In this document: positions 1-10,383 of the stretch, piece by piece
How the letters are laid out: the number at the start of each line of letters is the position of its first letter
How positions within the stretch are numbered: the first letter of the stretch is position 1
Assembly: GCF_032854445.1 (NCBI RefSeq)
Contig: NC_088295.1
Location: 5,584,501-5,644,500, forward strand
From: Liolophura sinensis
Taxonomy: Eukaryota; Mollusca; Polyplacophora; Chitonida; Chitonidae
Direction: 5' to 3'
DNA: 60,000 nucleotides
Made by a program: the position numbers and the translations under genes
Notes under the pieces: model-generated
Seen by the model: only the letters and a program-made list of their open reading frames with translations
Told to the model about the DNA's origin: nothing
Database searches by the model: none

Positions 1-412
1 GGGTGTCTTTTGATATTTTGTCACCGTCCACTTGCAGACATGTAATTCCTGAATGTGCAAAGTTGCTGAAAATAAAAGAAAATCAATAGATATAAGCTTG
101 AAATCTTACTTAGCCTAAGATAATGCATGTTCGAGGGATTCTAGCAGTAGTTGCAGAAATACATCAGACTAATGTATTAACTTAAAATTGTGAGCTAAAA
201 AAAGTTTCCAGAGTTTGAGACGATGCCGATTTAGGTATCATATGAATTCACCCCCAACAAAAAAGGTATTCTTTTTATTTCTTGTTGGGCAGAATTAAGA
301 CTGAAGTTGTTCTTACAGATAGCAATAGAAATATAAGTTCTCAAAGGGATTTCAATGCCAAAACTCAAGTTATATTTAAAACCCCACAGTGTAGGTCACG
401 TGACAAGTAAAA
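1..412. other. 5' flank, no gene seen
   Basis: AT-rich sequence without a recognisable coding region or repeat. The only notable signal is the palindromic E-box near its right end, listed separately. I cannot tell whether this is intergenic DNA, the end of a neighbouring gene or a distal 5' intron of the PKA RI gene. Confidence 0.5.
395..404. promoter_or_regulatory. Palindromic E-box GTCACGTGAC
   Basis: A perfect 10-bp palindrome matching the extended CACGTG element bound by USF/MITF/TFEB-type bHLH-ZIP factors. It lies 9 bp upstream of a small ORF with a good start context and about 130 bp upstream of a strong splice-donor consensus, which together look like a promoter and first exon. Function is inferred from motif and position only. 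Confidence 0.4.
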
Positions 413-529
413 ATGGCTGTCGACAGCAAGGTGCTCGGTACCACCAAAGTTCTAGCAGTCAATGTCACCAAAAGGCGCGGAGAGGACAGTATTCGCAATT
501 CCATCAGAAAATTATATAAGAAAGAGTGA
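413..529 (+). CDS. Candidate 38-codon small ORF in a possible 5' exon
   Basis: An ATG with purine at -3 and G at +4 opens a frame of 38 codons beginning MAVDSKVLGTTK and ending in TGA; the product is basic (KRR near the middle, KLYKKE at the end). Five bases after the stop is a near-perfect donor, GGAG|GTAAGT (GT at 535-536). The palindromic E-box is just upstream. The simplest reading is an untranslated first exon carrying an upstream ORF, either of the PKA RI gene 1.4 kb downstream or of an unrelated transcript. I do not recognise the peptide and assign no function. Confidence 0.22.
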   Translation: MAVDSKVLGTTKVLAVNVTKRRGEDSIRNSIRKLYKKE

Positions 530-534
530 CGGAG

Positions 535-1520
535 GTAAGTTAGATAGCTGTGGAAAGAACATGGGAGTCAGAAATGTGCAGCAATATTTTTTAAGAGGCT
601 GGGTTAGACTCAGTGTTGCCGAGGTTGCTATCACCTGAGACCAGTGGCCTAAGGCTCTACATGTACAGGTAAATTCCCTAACACATGATCTTTTTCTTTG
701 TTGTTGTTAACTATGTAATTCAGCCAGGTAAGCACTCTCAAACCATTTCCAAATCATAGTTTATTTCTCCAAAAAAACATCACTACTACCATTCATAACA
801 GAATTATATTGTGCAATGTGCTTCAACAACAAAGACAATCTGATTTAATCTTTTTTTTATGATTTAATCTGGAACATCTAAATTATGACCACAGTCTAAA
901 TTGATCACAGTAAGGCATAACTTCCTATACCCTTGCGACTTTCTCAGCAAGTTACTTACCTCAAAGATTGTTTAAGTGTATTAAGATCTGATATAGAGGT
1001 ACTCGCGAGTCGCTACAGGTAAAATTCTTTTTAATGCAGCCAAATCTGGCAGCAAGTTTCCATGCAAATATAACTTTCCTATCCTCGACTTTTCAACTAT
1101 GATAGGAGGCCAGTGCCCAAAATAAGAGGAGAGTCAACTAAGCTTAGGCCAAATTTATGGTTACACGTTGTGAATCTAAAGTGAAATGAACTGTTAATGA
1201 TGTAATAAACGCACTTCACTATTTTACATATGCAGACTACTAGGCTAAGCTGAGAGGTGAGACCCAAAGTCCAAACCTCTATTGGACTGCAGCCATTGCT
1301 TAGAAAGGACTTATCGGGCATGGCGTGAGTCGGTGTATGGTTTACCATTGGTTCCCACTGTGGCTTGTTCATCCCACATTTTTATGCACACGTCGGTTTT
1401 CTGTCATCACACAAAATCCACGGCAAAGCATTTACTGTACTATCCTCAGAACACGAGAATGAAACAAGTGAGGACTGATTACTGTAGGTCATGGAAGCTC
1501 TGAAAGCGCCAAGAGTGAAA
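535..1520. other. No gene seen
   Basis: Non-repetitive, mostly AT-rich sequence. Open frames on both strands are short, overlapping and unlike any family I know. It would be intronic if the 413-534 segment is a first exon of the PKA RI gene, otherwise intergenic. Confidence 0.4.
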
Positions 1521-1527
1521 ATTTTTT

Positions 1528-1580
1528 CCGCCATCTTGGAAATTAGGTTTACGCCTGAATTAAAACGGAGCGAAATACGA
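1528..1580 (+). promoter_or_regulatory. YY1-like element followed by donor: possible start of a 5' exon
   Basis: CCGCCATCTTGG at 1528-1539 is the reverse complement of the YY1 core-promoter motif, which typically sits at or just downstream of start sites. A strong donor consensus, GTAAGT at 1581-1586, follows 41 bp later. This is the expected pattern for a short untranslated first exon about 320 bp upstream of the PKA RI start codon. No transcript evidence is available here. Confidence 0.3.
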
Positions 1581-1753
1581 GTAAGTTTCATACGCACACC
1601 TTTTCAAACAAATGCACAGGACTTGACTTCACTATTTAACCTTACCTCTGAACTGGTTGTGATGTGATCAATTCATTTGTGTTCATCATACAGCGGATAA
1701 ATAATCTGACCAAGTAGACTTCCTTGGTCCTCCCTTGCCCTGATTAAGCTTGA

Positions 1754-1790
1754 TGACGTCACAATCACGATGGCGATACATACATGCGCA
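1754..1790. promoter_or_regulatory. Probable PKA RI 1A promoter: CRE plus NRF1-like site
   Basis: A perfect palindromic cAMP-response element, TGACGTCA, lies at 1754-1761, 140 bp upstream of the RI start codon. It is followed by an ATGGCG-type element near 1770 and an NRF1-like half-site, CATGCGCA, at 1783-1790. CREB-family factors bind the CRE after phosphorylation by PKA, so the site would let the pathway control its own inhibitory subunit. The motifs are seen; promoter activity and feedback are inferred. Confidence 0.5.
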
Positions 1791-1900
1791 GTAGTACTTT
1801 GTTACAAACGATGTAAGAAAGATTTTCGTTGGTTAGTTGTGGCCAATTGACATGTGTTTGACATTCCAAGTTGACAGGAAATCACACCGGAGCATCAAAG

Positions 1901-2065
1901 ATGGCAGCGAATGCAGACGAAGATCAAAGCCTTCGAGAATGCGAGGCCTATGTGCAGACTCACAACATCCAACAGATTTTAAAAGACTGTATCGTGCAGT
2001 TGTGTGTAAGCAAGCCTGACAATCCCATCACATTTTTGAAGGGGCATTTCGAGAAACTCGAGAAG
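1901..2065 (+). CDS. PKA type I regulatory subunit, exon 1A (dimerization/docking domain)
   Basis: The exon encodes 55 residues starting [17 protein letters not shown]. It aligns with the N-terminus of animal RI subunits through SLRECE-YVQ-HNIQ-LLKD-IVQLC and ends in FEKLEK, where human PRKAR1A also has an exon boundary. In the family this helical domain dimerizes the R subunits and forms the groove that binds A-kinase anchoring proteins. The two cysteines that form the interchain disulfides in RI are present (C14, C35), with an extra Cys at 30. ATG at 1901 is the first in-frame ATG and has A at -3 and G at +4. The donor AAG|GTAAAG follows at 2066, leaving phase 0. The next coding exon that fits is at 52868. 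Invertebrates usually have one RI gene, so the A/B paralogue label is nominal. Confidence 0.95.
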
Positions 2066-3138
2066 GTAAAGACCCTTTCTTATCGCAGCAATATGCATGC
2101 CTAGTGTGTCTAAATTTAGCCTGGTTCTTCACGAGTGTATGTGCCTGCATGTTTAATGGGCAGATTATTAAATTGGTATGGGAGTTAAACATTATCCTTC
2201 TCAGAAAGCCTGACAACTGGTATTGAGCGAGGAGAAAATCGAACTATGCGTTGAAATAAACTGTTAACTCTTCAATATGCTCAAGATCGACTGTTGTGTT
2301 GATGCTCTTCAATAGCCTTCAGGTTGTGTGATTATGGACTCTAACTACCCAAAAATCTCAGAAAAGTAAGTATAAAACTGTAAATCTGATATTTACCTGC
2401 CTCAACATTTAAACTCATTGAACTGAAAAATCCATTCGGTCCATAACGCAAAGCAGTTTACGGAACGAGGTGGGCCATTAAATGTACTTAAAAACATCAG
2501 AGCACACCGCTGTCTGATGTGGATTGAAGAGAGGGGGATATTTATTAGCCGTCTAGGTATAAATTAGTTACCGGGTCAAATTTTGTTGAAATCCAGAGAA
2601 ATATTTCTTTCTCTCTCACCAATATGAGATTATGCAGTAATTGCCCGTCAGGTGTACTAAAATCTTGGAACCGAGTGCCAAAAGATATGGAAATCAACCT
2701 AAGAAGACAGGACCACATAGCCAGTCTTAAATGACAAGTTTGGTGATGGCCATCAGTCGTCACAGAGACAGAATAAAAAGAACAATTTGCTCAGTCAGTC
2801 AAGCGAAAAAGTGAAATCTAAAGGTTTCAGTCAAGGAATGTCCAATGTGCAGATTACAAAAGGTCATGAAAACATCACTTTTGGTCCTGAAATTTAACTT
2901 TTTCCAGACGGAAAAGTAACTTCCAAACAAACCTCAAAATAACTTTCTAAGATCAGCAGAATTCTCAAGAAGATAAGTATTGTGAGTCATAGACAAAATT
3001 TTAGGTGAAATGCAATAAATGTCTATACTACTGGCAGCCATTGTACATGTAGTTACTTCTATTGTGTGAACCCTTTGTCTTTGGTAGTTTGACAACTCCG
3101 CATGGTGACCATGTGGTTTTGAAGAACAAGTAAATAAC
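2066..3138. other. Intronic stretch, nothing recognised
   Basis: Unique-looking sequence with no exon, RNA gene or repeat that I can support. Confidence 0.5.
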
Positions 3139-3150
3139 ATGAGCCCAGGT

Positions 3151-3427
3151 ATTTATTTTATTTATTTGATTGGTGTTTTACGCCATACTGAAGGATATTT
3201 AACTTACACGATGATGGCCAACATTATGGGGTAGGTGGGAGGAAACTGGACAGAGCTTGTGGGAAACCCATGACCATCCGCAGGTTACTGCAAGACTTTC
3301 CCACTTATGGACGGAGAGGAAGCCAGCATGAGCTGGACTTGATTTCAGAGCGAACGCATTGGTGAGAGGTTTCTGGGTCATTATGCTGCACTAGCGCGCT
3401 GACCAACTAATCCACGGAGGCCCCCCC
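3151..3427 (-). mobile_element. tRNA-derived SINE (family A), full length, minus orientation
   Basis: Read on the minus strand it has a tRNA-like head with the rest of an A box, a central conserved domain containing the words for 'GCGGATGGTC' and 'CCACCATAATG', and a tail ending in AATAAATAAAT. An imperfect 12-bp target duplication flanks it: ATGAGCCCAGGT at 3139-3150 and ATGAGCTTAGGT at 3428-3439. The copy is old, with many substitutions relative to the one at 41502. The family resembles the conserved-domain SINEs described in molluscs; I do not assign a formal name. Confidence 0.9.
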
Positions 3428-3501
3428 ATGAGCTTAGGTAGATAACCATGCCAGTTGACCATCCACCAACCACCATCCACCATATCATCCATGTAGTTAC
3501 T

Positions 3502-3822
3502 GGCCCCGATGGCACAGTTGGTAGAGCGTCCAGTTTGGTGACAGTAGATCCAGGGTCATTCTGGGTCGAGTCACACCTAAGACCTTAAAAGACCAAGTTG
3601 TAACTTCCTGGCTTGGCGTGCAATGACTGATTGACCTGTTTCGGTATAATGGCACGAGCGGGGCAGCTTACTTATCTTCAGCAAGGTGTCTCAGTGAAGC
3701 AGCACTAGATGAAAGAGCGGTGGAAATCTGCTGTGCAACAAGGAGGTGCATTACATGCACTTTAAAGATTTTTTCAGCATCATATGACTGAAAAATAGTT
3801 AAGTGCGACGTTAAACCTCAAG
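3502..3822 (+). mobile_element. tRNA-derived SINE (family B), plus orientation
   Basis: The head has an A-box-like TGGCACAGTTGGTAGAGC and a B-box-like GGTCGAGTCACACC. The end carries the CATATGACTGAAAAAT and GCGACGTTAAACCTCA words shared with copies at 36029 and 50863. This family differs from family A in its body and tail but also looks polymerase III-derived. No clear target duplication was found. Confidence 0.8.
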
Positions 3823-5743
3823 GACTTAGTCACTCCCTCATCAGTGTAGTGGTGAGGTAGCACACATGGCAGCAGAGGCCACTTTCACAAAATTATAAAT
3901 TAAATCACAACTTTTGTCATAAATGACATTGTGTGGGTTATAATGCATAAGCGGCATGATTTGAGAGAAAACAGGTTATCTGTGTCCAAGGGCTCTGAAA
4001 AGCCACATGAGCCTTAACCCTTCTGTAACAGGTACTGCCAACAGTATCTATGTTGTCATCGTAAGATATTTAAATCGAATTTTATACCAGTATGTTGCAT
4101 GTGGTTGATGTGGACAATGGTCCTTTGACATCTCATTTGGCGTGAGTATTGTCCAGGTTAAAATGTGGCAGTATCAATGTTTGGTGGTGCTCACGATCAG
4201 TGTGAATCACTTTGCTTGGCATGCAGACTCTTGAGTCCCTTTGTTCTCTGACCATGGGCTGATCTGGTGTTTCACTGCCCTGATCATTAATGGTAATACC
4301 CTGACATTCACCAGCCAGTGTGTAGTAGTTGACTACATGATATCAGAGGCTCATTACCTGGATAGGCGAACACGTTTAGCGTGATTGATATGTTGCAGTA
4401 TGAAGCAGAAAACTGAAGTTTTTTTGCCCACCAGCTGGCCAAGATAATCAACATGTTAAATCAACATGTTAAACTGCATATACGTATATGCACATGCAGA
4501 TAAGATAGACTTTGAAGGATTTAAAGCTGGCCTACATCCGAGAGTCTTATCACACCTTTGTCAGCTAGAGGCGCCACAGCGGTTTTGGGTTTCAGGATAA
4601 TTTTCAAATTCATGTTTTTATTGTCCAAGTTTATGTTTTTACATGATATTTCATACTAATGTATGTAAACAAAATACCTTATATTGTTACACTTATCCTT
4701 ATTGATGAATACTTTTGGCACTTATCATTCCGGTGTATACACCCATATACTGAAGTCAAAAACCTGCTATGCTTGCTCATGGCTCATGTTTGAGGACATT
4801 ATTACTATGAAAGTGTGAGGCATTTCATTGAAGGGACAACTATATTGTCCAAAATGCATATTTACATTTAGTTGAAGAGTGGCTGGGGATCCACAAGAAA
4901 TGTCACATAAGCAGGTGTGGGAGTTACATGTAAATGAAGGCCTTCCTGTACGTGGATGATACACATAGATGTTGATGTATGTGTGATACATGTACTGTAA
5001 ACATTTCAGAGCAGCACATTGAGATACATCTACCGGCAGCATTATTGCAGAGAATAAGCAACACTTCTTCAGCTTACACTTCACAGTGTTCCTTTCTTCT
5101 TGAATACTGTGTTCACTAATCATTTCTTTGAAACATATTACGTACATGTAAGTTGCATGTAGATAATCACATCTGTGTTTTTTTTCATGTGACAATGAAT
5201 GTAATCATAATTTTCAGATGTGACCTTTTTAACGTGTGGTCCTCTCTTAGGGTGTGTCTGTGCACCTGCGAGAGCCACTTTGTGGTGGAATATGTAAAGA
5301 TCCTTGTGTTAAGATAATTTCCTGTTGCCTTCCCAAGCAGTTGTCTGGCCAAGGCTTGTATCTAGACTGAATACACTAGTAATTGGAATCTTCATGAAAA
5401 GAGTGGAAGCCTGCTCTGTCAAGTCAATTAGTGCTAGCTGAAGGCTGGCAAAGGTAAGCCTGCCAAGTTCTGACATCAGAGCTGATACCCGAGCTGGCCT
5501 GTTTTCCCATACACTCTGTCATATAGCAGTGCCAAGGCAGCTAAGCTTGCTACTCGCTATAGTGATTAAATGTTTCCTCTCCCTTCTTTTAGCTGAAAAC
5601 CAAAAATACTTTCGATTGACCTCTATTCATGTTGAGTGAAGAAGCCAGCCCAGATTTAACTGCACGTCAGCCTTACCTGGGCTGGCAAGTGTACGATGTA
5701 TTATTCTGTGTGCTTCCAGAGGTGAACTGCTGAGTACTGTGTG
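3823..5743. other. Intronic stretch, nothing recognised
   Basis: No exon or repeat could be supported. A 142-codon minus-strand open frame at 4767-5195 has no ATG start, no family resemblance and cysteine/tyrosine-rich random-looking content, so it is not called as a gene. Confidence 0.5.
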
Positions 5744-5850
5744 TTACATGTATGGATACATGTATGTTGTAGATCATGAACACATCTGTACTGTAGATCA
5801 TGAATATGTGTACACTGTAGATAGATACACTTTGCTAGATCTTGAGTACA
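5744..5850. repeat. Outlying copies of the 24-bp minisatellite
   Basis: About four degenerate units of the form GTAGATCATGAATATGTGTA occur here, matching the main array that begins about 730 bp later. The intervening DNA starts with a perfect hairpin, suggesting that an element was inserted into, or the array broke away from, a formerly continuous tract. Confidence 0.7.
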
Positions 5851-5856
5851 TATAAT

Positions 5857-5889
5857 TAGGTGTCCCAGCACAGAGTGCTGGGACACCTA
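5857..5889. repeat. Perfect 15-bp inverted repeat with 3-nt loop
   Basis: The arm TAGGTGTCCCAGCAC is followed by loop AGA and its exact reverse complement. It marks the left edge of a divergent repeat-like segment and lies next to stray 24-bp minisatellite units. It resembles the terminal hairpin of some non-autonomous transposons, but I see no other diagnostic end. Confidence 0.85.
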
Positions 5890-6400
5890 TTGAAATTGTT
5901 TGGATTTTTAATGGTTTTCTTCCATTTTCTTGAAAGCTTTAAGAACTCTAAAAGGAAAAGTTTTCACTGGATGTTGTTGAAATTTGGTGATTTTAGGAAC
6001 AAGGTTACAAGGCAAATTTTGGCTGTTTTTGGTTAACTTTGGTCATGTGACATGTTGGCCATCTTGGATTTTGATCGAAGCCTTTAAAAATATTCTTCTA
6101 AGGAAGCAACGAACAGATCTTTTGACATTTGATGTACTTGTAGAGTGATGGTAAACGTTCTGTCATCATAAAATCTGTCTAATTTTGATGATGTTTCCAT
6201 GTATTCTGGTGTATTTGGCAATGCTGATTCCAAGTCTTATTAGCTTTTTGAGATGTGGTGAAAAAACTTTTTTCAGTTATGTAATTTCAGTGACCTGTAA
6301 CTCAAGAACTGTGGTTGCTAGAAATGTGAAACATGCATCAAAATGTAGCCAAAGGCATGTAGTCTCTGGTGGATTTGAGCTATGATCAATACTTTTCTCG
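5890..6400. repeat. Probable dispersed repeat downstream of the hairpin
   Basis: This segment includes GGTCATGTGACATGTTGGCC followed by CCATCTTGG, and phrases such as 'TGTTGAAATTTGGTGATTTT' and 'TCAAGAACTGTGG'. This is the style of the segments at 20125-20290 and 58960-60000, which share GTCATGTGA and ATGGC/CCAT motifs. The family is unclassified. No coding capacity is apparent. Confidence 0.45.
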
Positions 6401-6584
6401 CTAGAAATGTTTAAATGACACCACCCTACTTCAGATATAGAAATGTAAGCCCGTTGAATTGTGGGAAATTAGTTTAAGGCATTACTTTCGTAGTGTTTTT
6501 GTTATTTGAAGTGGGCCTTGATGCTTGGCCACCGGTATCGCTGTAAGGAACATAAACACTTTAATTATAAACTGTATTCGGCAA

Positions 6585-7400
6585 ATGATCATCCTAGATG
6601 CATGTGCACTGTTGATCATGGATATGTGTACACTGTACATCAAGGATACATGTACACTGTAGTTCATGGATGTGTGTACACTGTACATCAAGGATACATG
6701 TACACTGTAGTTCATGGATATGTGTACACTGTACATCAAGCATACATGTACACTGTAGTTCATGGAAGTGTGTACACTGTACATCAAGGATACATGTACA
6801 CTGTAGTTCATGGATGTGTGTACACTGTAGATCATGGATACATGTGCACTGTTGATCATGGATGTGTGTACACTGTAGTTCATGGATGTGTGTACACTGT
6901 ACATCAAGGATACATGTACACTGTAGTTCATGGATGTGTGTACACTGTAGATCATGGATACATGTGCACTGTTGATCATGGATGTGTGTACACTGTAGTT
7001 CATGGATGTGTGTACACTGTAGATCATGGATACATGTACACTGTAGACGACGAATGCATGTACACTGTAGTTCATGGATGTGTGTACACTGTTGATCATG
7101 GATGTGTGTACACTGTAGATCAGGGATATGTGTACACTGTAGATCAAGAATACATGTACACTGTAGTTCATGTACACTGTAGTTCATGGATGTGTGTACA
7201 CTGTACATCAAGGATACATGTACACTGTAGTTCATGGATGTGTGTACACTGTAGACGACGGATACATGTACAGTGTAGTTCATGGATGTCTGTACACTGT
7301 AGACAGTGGATACATGTACAGTGTAGATCATGGGTACATGGACAAGGTAGGCCAATAACGGAAACGTGAACGCTGTAGATGATGGATACATGGGCTTTGT
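6585..7400. repeat. 24-bp minisatellite array
   Basis: About 33 units of the form GTAGTTCATGGATGTGTGTA+CACT alternate with GTACATCAAGGATACATGTA+CACT. Lines 6841-6900 and 6961-7020 are identical, showing a 120-bp (5-unit) duplication. Because 24 is divisible by 3, long open frames run through it on both strands (up to 287 codons). These are period-8 peptides and are not called as genes. Confidence 0.97.
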
Positions 7401-8001
7401 AGCGGATATGTATGTAAATGTATATTTATTTGCACATAACAGATATTACCCTAAGATAGAAGTAACCAGATACATGTAAGCAGTTATATAGTAACCAAGT
7501 GACTTTATCACTGAAGTCTGTGATGTAATCCCTTACAAGACATATAACCAAGATGAAATAGCAAAAGACGATAACCTACTTTGTACATAATGACACTATT
7601 GTTCACCTGTGAGTGCTTTCTTTTGTGTATTGCCCAGTTTTGAAGGATTTCACTGTAGTTCTTTGAATGTGTGTTAGCATGAGAAATAATCTCAAGCTCT
7701 TGTTGAAGAGTTACTAGGTAGAAGGTACATGTACTTTGGGTTTGTTAGACATACATAGTAATATAGTATTATAAAGGGTCATCTTTCCAGTAAATCAGCC
7801 ACTTCTTACATCTGTTGTAGTAATCATACACTTCATTTAATACTACTCCCCTCCCCGTTGTTTGCATCAGTGCACAGCCTAACCTAGCAAAACTCACTTC
7901 ATTGTAAGCCATGCTATCGCACTAGATGTAGTTTAGTGCATATAGTCCTCCATAGAAAATGCATGCATATAATTGGTATTAAAACAAAGAAAGTACATCC
8001 C
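7401..8001. other. Intronic stretch, nothing recognised
   Basis: AT-rich sequence without exon or repeat signals. Confidence 0.5.
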
Positions 8002-8014
8002 TTCAAAGAAAAAT

Positions 8015-8272
8015 GGGGCCTCTGTGGCTCAGTTGGTTAGTACATTAGCGCAGCGTAATGATCCAGGAGCCTCTCACCAATGCAGTCTCTGTGAGTTCAA
8101 GTCCAGGTCATGCTGAGTTCCCCTCTGGCCGTAAGTGTGAAGGTCCTGCAGCAACCTGCCGATGGTTGTTGGTTTCCTCCAGGCTCTGCCTTTTTTTCCT
8201 CCCACCATAATGTTGAAGTGAAATATTCTTGAGTACGGGATAAAACACCTATCAAATAAATAAATTTATAAA
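8015..8272 (+). mobile_element. tRNA-derived SINE (family A), plus orientation
   Basis: It begins GGGGCCTCTGTGGCTCAGTT with the tRNA-like A box and has a B box GAGTTCAAGTCC near 8094. It contains the central domain with CCACCATAATG and ends in AAATAAATAAATTTATAAA. A target duplication of about 13 bp flanks it: TTCAAAGAAAAAT at 8002 and TTCAAAGAAATAC at 8273. A partly complementary copy of the same family lies 20 bp downstream in the opposite orientation. Confidence 0.92.
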
Positions 8273-8295
8273 TTCAAAGAAATACAGTGTTATAT

Positions 8296-8452
8296 ATTTA
8301 TTTATTTGATTGGTGTTTTATGCCGTACTCAAAAATATTTCACTTGTATGAGTCGGTGGCCAGCATTATGGTGAGAGGAAACTGAGCAAAACCCGTCGAT
8401 ACTGATGACCATCCGCAGGTTGCTGTCAGATCTTCTCACGTATGGACGGATG
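8296..8452 (-). mobile_element. Truncated family A SINE, minus orientation
   Basis: Starts TTTATTTATTTGATTGGTGT, continues through the conserved central domain to TATGGACGGA, then stops before the tRNA-like head. It faces the 8015-8272 copy tail to tail. Confidence 0.88.
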
Positions 8453-10383
8453 ATATACAAGATAAATAAAGGATAGACTTTTAGAGCTTTTTCTTTTCTG
8501 TTATTAAGAACTTTGCGTATGATTGTGTGTGTGACCAAAACTTTAATTTGTTTGGTATTATTCTTCACAACCGATGCAATAAGCAGATCCATGTACTATG
8601 TGTGACTGAAGATTTTGTCCCTGACTAAGTTACACATCAGGCCCGATTCGGATAGCTCTCTCGATCTTAAAGAAGATTTTTAAAGGTTTCTGTGGAAGAA
8701 GAGTTGAAAATGGAAAGGCGCAGCAACAAAAGCCTCACCAAAATATTATTGAACTTTATTTGCTTCTATTAAAGCCATTTTTGTGGTAAGTCCACACACC
8801 TTGAGCTACTTACAGTCAGGCCCAGGGACATATAAGGGGGGCATATTGCTTGGATTGGGCAGGTAACACAGGGAGTTAATTAGGTGCTTTACTAGGCATT
8901 AATTGAGAAAGTACTTGTAAACATGGAGCATATGTACTTGTATGTATGATGTTCATAAATGGCATTTCAGTCAAATTTATGGGCAGATGTTTTCCATGTC
9001 CGTAAGTGGTCAACACAAGAAACACGAGGCAGTACATTGACTATATAGAAGCACTAAATCTTAGTCTTATCATTGCTGTGATCAGGACTTATCAACCACC
9101 ATGAGTGATAACCGTCTGTACAATAACTCATGTTCGAAAAAAGTTGGTTTGTGGAACAGTGACACACAGCCCAAATTCTTACGGCTCTTAAATGACTGTC
9201 AAGAGATTATGCTGCATGCGTGCTGCCTGGATTCTCTTAAGTCACAATAGGCTTACCATTCCCTTCCAAGAGAATTGAGTAAGTGCCTTTAGTGTCGAAG
9301 AGAATTAATTAAGAGTCTTTAATTAAAAACTTTCACTGGCTTGTGTGTTGTAAAATTACAGTTTACTTTAAGGATTGATAGCCTTCCAACATTTAAAGAC
9401 AATTTGAAATACTCTGGTAGGCAGAATCTTCAAGAAAATTATGACTCTGGGTTATTTATTCCGACCACTAAAAGTTCTCTTAAAACACAATTCCCGAAAG
9501 AGGTTTTTTTTCCAAGGTTATGTGTCATTAAAGGTTTATTATCAATCTTGAAAAAAAACACACACAGAAAACACATGTTTTCTGAAGATCTGATAGTGCA
9601 ATTGCCCTCCTTGACCTATCTCATTGCTGTTTGACATACATGTATATATCATCCTGGATGTATGAAATTGACAAAGATGTGAAATATGTCATCTTGAGAA
9701 ACTTGAGACATAAGGAAATCGTTGTTGTGATCATTGTCTTGTGTTATTTTTTATTTAGCAGTTGTTCCTACTTACTCTCTCAGTGTGTCTGTTTACAAAT
9801 AGAACGGAACAACATGTACTTGATGCCCGTGGCAGGGGGCATAACTCTGATTGGCATATAACACGTACATGTATTTATACATGTATGTAACATACACAGT
9901 TTTGGGTTACATTCCTGATGGTTATAGGACTCTTAGGCTGTCACAGACAAATGATTTTCAGGGAAAAGCTTTTAGTTGTCCAGTGATCCATAATTGTGGT
10001 TTGAGCTATTGTCAACCTTGTCGATATAATGTTTCTTCATGGGGATTTTAATCTTGGCCGTTTTCCTATATAGCCCAAGGGTGCTTTTAGTTTGTTAAGC
10101 ATGTATCTCAAAAACAGACGTGTGTCTGCAGTTAGCCATCGCAGAATATGTTCATGTGCCTGAGCTGGGTAAATATTTACGATGAATGAATTCATGAAAT
10201 GTGATAAGTTTGTGTACATGTACAATGGACTCCTATGTCTGGCTTCAGTGTAAATGTTTGCAGAGCACTTGCTGTATATGTCATGAACATATCTACACAT
10301 CTTCATCATGAAGACTTGTGACTGCAGGGCGGTAAAATTACAGATTTTATAAGGCCTTATTACACGGCCTTATTGCAGAATAT
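8453..10383. other. Intronic stretch, nothing recognised
   Basis: No exon could be supported. TACATGTA-type palindromes occur near 9640, 9870 and 10210. Short open frames around 9341-9861 have no family resemblance. Confidence 0.45.

Noticed and set aside
4767-5195. 142-codon minus-strand frame
   Set aside because: It begins at a non-ATG codon, has no recognisable domain and shows random-looking composition.
5857-5889. Helitron terminus
   Set aside because: The hairpin is suggestive, but no CTRR-type end was found at the usual distance and no partner end is visible.
6482-7391. Long open frames (231-287 codons) on both strands in the 24-bp array
   Set aside because: They follow from a repeat unit divisible by three without stops in several frames. 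Both strands are open at once and the peptide only repeats the unit.
6585-7400. CRISPR-like array
   Set aside because: Units are contiguous variants of one another with no unique spacers, and the genome is eukaryotic.
8015-8110. tRNA gene
   Set aside because: The A and B boxes belong to the SINE head. The region does not fold as a complete tRNA and is continuous with the SINE body.
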